Assembly (NCBI RefSeq): GCF_030269925.1
Contig: NC_085127.1
Coordinates: 3,913,501-3,977,500, forward strand
Reading direction: 5' to 3'
DNA from: Bombyx mori
Lineage: Eukaryota; Arthropoda; Insecta; Lepidoptera; Bombycidae
Length of the DNA stretch: 64,000 bases
The notes under the pieces were generated by a model. The model was given only the letters and a program-made list of their open reading frames with translations. It was not told the origin of the DNA and made no database searches. A program made the position numbers and the translations under genes. Shown one piece after another: positions 48,201 to 54,200 of this stretch. How positions within the stretch are numbered: position 1 is the stretch's first letter; each line of letters starts with the position of its first letter.

Positions 48201-51200
48201 ATGTCGCTTCCCAGGACGAAATAAGTATTTCTTATTGTTACATGCGCCTTATGCTTCGAGTAGACATTTGAATCATGCTGGATGTGATCATAATGGCGCA
48301 TCTATATTTTCGTACAAGCATTTATTTCGCATTGAATCATCCACGTTTTTAGCGATTTTAGCGAGCTCACAGAGCTCAGCCTGGCGAATCTGCTAACACT
48401 AGCCTTCCGCAGAATCTACCACCGGATCGGAAAGACGATCCACTGAGAAGATCCGGCGAGAAACTCAGTAGGCTATGTCTGTGTGATTAATTTACTCGCC
48501 GAACCCTACATTGCATTCGATAGTGGATCGGGATGATCGTCAGCGAACTTCTTAAGCGCACTTACTTATTTTAGTTCGGGATGCTATTCCTGCGAAAAAA
48601 ACTGAAGAATCATAGAACAAACAGACCAACATAAAAGTCGGTTGAAGTCAGGTATATACCACATACAAATGCCAACTGTTAACTTCTTTTGTTTTTATGC
48701 AAAGTAATAAGTACTAGTGGTCCCGGAGCAGTCGAAATTCGACTATAATTGATCGAAATTATAAGTTTGAACATCATTAAGGTTCTTTTATTAAAGATAT
48801 AGTTCTTTATTTACAGATTTCGCCAAAACCACACCATAGACAAATAATGTTAAAGATAAACAATATTAACCTATTCTCAATTTGACCACAGATTTTATGC
48901 AATAACAAAAGTTTGACAATAAACGAAGAGTATATAATTATATGCGGTGTGTCAAATACATGGTAGTGTGTGTAATTTTTTTTTTATTGATTTAATGTAT
49001 TATTAATCCATAATTAAAAAAAAATGTATTCTGCACTCCTTCTCTATATTCTCTATAAGTGTGGAAAATTTCATACTCTTCCGTCCGCGCAATTTTCGTA
49101 AAAAGGGATACAAAGTTTTTGCTTCACGTACATAGATTACAAGACCCGATAAGCAATAGCGTTTTGATGTTTTTTTTTTTTTTTTTTTTTTTGGTCAGGA
49201 GGAAATCGCCGGACTTCCGCCCTCCCCTGGGGATGGAAGGCGGGGCATGTCGGAGTCGAACTGACTAAAACCTCCTGTCGCTCAACAACCCGCGTCCGAA
49301 CCTCGCATGGGACAGAACCCATGCAAAGGCAAAGGGGGGAAAGTGAAGCGTTTAGTGCGGAGCACATCTCTCCCATCACCCTCCCCCTCGGGACGCCGGA
49401 CCGGCGGTCGTCGGCGCCACGACCACCAGCCCTCTCGGTCGGCAGGCTATCCGGAGCCCGCCTAGATGGCGCCGGTTAGAATGGTCTATCCTACGGAATA
49501 CCCCGCTGGGTCAGAACCAGCGTGGGTCGAGGATAGCCGGCCTTCCATCACCCGGATGCTCTTGCGTAAAACGCGTGCAGAGCAGCTTGCACGTCGTCTT
49601 CTTAGGCCCCCTTCGCCTGTCCCCAGACCGACATATGAAGGGGACCCGAAACTTAGAGGGCCAGGGCTTGGGCGAGATCCGCCTCCCTGGCCCCCGCTCG
49701 ACGGCGGCGGGCTTGCGTGTCTCTCACGCGCCCCGCCGCCTCCTTCTGCGAGATGGTGCACTCGCAGAAGTCGAGCATCGCCTTCCACGACTCGTCGTCG
49801 CCGAGCATCGATGCCACAACACTCGGCAACGACAAGTCGTTTCCTATTTTTGCGACGAGGACACGGCGCCACCCCTCCCATGCGGGGCAGGCGACGAGCG
49901 TGTGCTCCGCCGTGTCCAAGCCGCAACCACAATGGTGGCACTCTGCCGTCGGCTCGGCTCCGATCCGGTGCAGGAACTCACCGAAGCAACCATGCCCAGT
50001 GAGCACCTGCGTGAGCCGGAAAGTGAGGCGTCCTCTGTCACAATTCACCCAATTCACAAGAACCGGGCGAATCGCCTCGACGGTCCTACGACCAGCCGAA
50101 GGATCGGCCAGCCGTCTGGACCATGCCTCCAGCACGGACCGCCGAGATTGGGCCCTCCGCGCTCTGACCACACTGGGGCTGGGACGTGCCACGCCCCGGA
50201 TACGAAGGTCAGCCCGCCACTGATAGTCAGCAGCGAGCGCCTCCGCCTCCAGGACCCAAGGCGGCGTCCCAGCCAGTACACACGCCGCCTCGAAAGAGAT
50301 GGTGCGATAACCACGGATGACCCTGACCGCGATGGTGCGTTGCGGCCGTTGCAGCAGCTTCGCTACCCCCACGGCCAGGGACTGGCCCCACACGGGCGCC
50401 CCGTATAGGGCCATTGATCGCACCACCCCTGTATAGAGACGGCGCGTCACCTGGTCAGGCCCCCCGACATTGGGAAGGAGCCGGCTTAACGCGCCGGCCA
50501 CCCCCAACAAACGAGGGACCAGATTCTGAAAGTGAGCACGGAAGGTCCAACGACTGTCCAGAATGAGGCCGAGGTACTTCAACTGCACCCCGACCCCGAT
50601 ACGGACGCCTCCAACCACGATATGGGCATCGACAGGTGGCACTCTCCGGGGCCTGTGGAACCACATGGCCTCGGATTTACTGAGCGCCACGTCGAGGCCC
50701 AATCTCCTGATTTTGCCGACGACATGCGCCACCCCAGCCGTAGCAAGACGGGCAGACTCAGCAAAACTCCCCCCCCGGGCCACGACCAACGTGTCGTCTG
50801 CGTAACATATTACACTCAGGCCCGGGAGGAGGGCACCCCTCAGCACCCAGTCATACCCGATATTCCACAAAAGAGGGCCGAGCACCGACCCCTGTGGAAC
50901 ACCGCGCACGACCGGGAACCGGTGCACGATCCCACAGCGTTTTGATGTAGCATTATGAGGTTATATTTGCGATGACGAACAAAGATAATGTATAATTAAT
51001 AGTAACAAATAATATGATGAAACACAAAAACGGAATCCCTATTATTCCTTCCGGGACACAAAAACATTTACAATTTATTCAAGCGTCCGAAGCGCACCCC
51101 ACCCAGCAACTATTGTGCGCCGTGGAATAATCGTTTTTTTTTTACAGTTCGCATCCCAATTCGCAGTGTCCTTTATGAGAAGAAAACATACAGAAAACTC

Positions 51201-54200
51201 GGCGAACCATGAAGCTCGCTGCTAATGTAGATTGCTGATATTTTACCCTCTTTGCAATGTCACGAGCCGCGGGACAACATCAAAGCGACGAACTATGTAA
51301 TATATGTATAGTAAGTACATATAACACAAATTCGTATAAGCGAAAAGTTTTCTATGCGTTATCGTCTTAGTTCCGATACCCTATCGCAAAGGTATCGTAT
51401 ATAAAGGAATTGTTTGGGCGTTCTTTTATATTATTTAGTGTTGTTTATTTAGTACACAGTGCTTTGATGAGATGATTCAATTTTATCGTTGCTTTAATTA
51501 CACAAAATTTATACTGATAATATGAATATAGTTCATCTACTTCTAATCATATCTATGTTCAAATCTACATATCGATTGGCGAAATACTATTTGGTTTAAG
51601 CGACATTTTTTAAATTTACAGGAAAGTCATTCAAAGTTTAAAAAATAGCATAACAAAAACTTCACATATTTGAATGGAGTAAATTTAATTTTAATTTCAA
51701 TTAAAAATATAGAACTTCTTTTTTTTATTGCTTAGATGGGTGGACGAGGTCACAACCCACCTGATGTTAAGTAGTTACTGGAGCCCATAGACATCTACAA
51801 CATAAATGCGCCACCCACCTTACCCACCCTAAATATTAGCCTTTCACCTCTCGATATATTGAATTCACCCATCGGAACCGTAAGGTATATAAAGGTATAT
51901 TATGTCTTATAAATCTTTTCATATCTAACTATTAACAGCAATAGAATTTGATTGCAGTCTTCTTAACTACAAAACAGTATAAGCGGATTAAACTTCACAC
52001 CGATTTACTAGAGCTAAATAGCGTGTACGACAATAATAAAAGATGCGACACGTCTTACGAAAAAGAAGCATACTAACAATTCGTGGAGCGTTACAACGTC
52101 CCAATAGTACATATTTTATGAAGAGACAAGTCCAGTGACACTTCCCCATTGCGACTCCGACCCTGGCTAATCCGTGACCCCACTCAATCTTTGTGTCCAA
52201 CGATGTATAGCCCGCTGCGTGCTCTAACTTACTTTATTTTGCACCCTCGCACAGAATACTAACAAAAAATCACGGCCTTGACAAGAATTTAGTGCGAATC
52301 ACAATTGATTTCTCATAATAAACGTTTGCCACAATTTTTTGTCTTAATATTAAAAAAAAAAATGCTTACTAGACCAGGGTCGATATTTTTAAAACCAAAA
52401 AAAATAATAGTAAGATGAAACCCATTAGAAAAGGAGGGGAATATTATAAAAATGAAAGGAAAAATAATTTCAATTCAACCGTCTGATATTTAATTCAAAA
52501 AACGAAGAACTTGGTTTTTTTAATTTTTCACATAAATGTTGAGGTTATGTGAAAAAAATGTAAATACAAAAGTTTTAGATCTTTTTATTACCTACAACTT
52601 TGCCATTGGACTTTTTTCCATAGGACTTTTAGTTTTGCCGGAAATCGAGAAAAACCGTTTTTTACCCTTAAAAACTCACCCCCATCCCCTTCCCGACCTC
52701 AGATCGCCCGTAAATTATTTTTCCTTTCATTTTTATAATATTCTCCTCCTTTTCTAATGGGTTTCATCCTACTAATTATTTTTTTTCACTTTTTCTTATT
52801 TTTAAAGGCTTCTTCTACCCTGATCTATACAACAAAACACGAACTACGAACATTCGTTACTCAAAATACAAATTCGCGAATAACAAACCAGAACGTACTC
52901 AAAATGTAATTTGTTTACATACAGAACGGTTGTTTAGTACGAGCTGATATTATATATAAAATATTCAAGTTATAAATGCGTTTCGTGATACCAATTCCTT
53001 CTGGACTCGAAACAGGTAGGCGCGGCGTAACGTAACCCTTTTTATGACATTCTTTGTCAAAACGGTAATAATCTACCCGAGTGATGTGCTTCACGAGATT
53101 ACTCTTTTTTTTTCTGGATTGGGAGCTTGATTACATTTCAGAAAACAGAGCCGCCTCGGCAACGCTTCGAACGTAAAATTCATTCGCATTTATTCAACTC
53201 GGTAAGGTTTTGTGAAAAAAAAAAAACACGTGTGGCACTCGGAGACTGCCGCGGTAAAGCTATTGCATAGCATTTTTTATCAACTTATGCAATTATAAAT
53301 CGACAATAATAATTTAATGTTAAAACAACAATAAAATAAGACCACGCTATATTTATAAACATTAACAAAAGCAAAGCATTAACTGTACCCTTCACACTCA
53401 TAACATAGATCGCGCGAGGGAGAGATGGGCAGACTTTTCATGATGTGCATGCGACAGTGCGACGTCACGCCGCGCGCTTATTCACAAACACTACACAAGC
53501 GCAACGTGTGAATGTGTTGAACGCGAGCGTCATAGTAGGCGCAATGGGGGTGTCAGGTTATTTTCGTTACTTGAACCATGCATTCACGGTTTGAATTGTG
53601 GGAAAGAAGATATTAAATACCACTGAGACTGTCGGTGGCGATAAGTCGTGATTTTTTATTTATTGCTTAGATGGATGGACGAGCATAGACATCAACAACG
53701 TAAATGCCACCACCCAACTTGGGAGATAAGTTCTAAGTCTCAGTATTAGCTTCAGGGCAGAAATAGGCAAGGCGGCGGTACCTACCCGTGCGGGCTCAAA
53801 ACACGTTCTATCAACTGTAATAGTGACGTGAAGACGCCAAGCTAAGGGATAAGACGCCTATTCATGTCAAGTTATGCGACTATGCTGGTGTTCAAATCCC
53901 ACAGGCGGGTGGACACCATTTTTTCTAATGAAATACGTACCTAACTCATGTTCAAGAATTAGTTCCATGATGAAGGAATTTCTTAGTGTAATAAAAACCG
54001 CAAAGATTATAATTTTCGTAATAAATAAACAAAAAGAAATACACCTTTATTCTTAAGGTAAGTGAGGTCATTTACGTATGTGAACTTTTAAGCTATTGCA
54101 TAGCTTTTATCGCGGGCTCTGAGCGTTGCGACTAAATCAAGAAATTCCGTAACGAAAATAAAACCTAACACCCCCACTCCGCCTACCATGTAGCTTGCGT

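Noticed and set aside
49466..50408. Long plus-strand open frames opposite the R1-type LINE
   Set aside because: They are antisense readings of GC-rich reverse-transcriptase sequence. The minus strand holds YADD and the CCHC motif and is the coding one.
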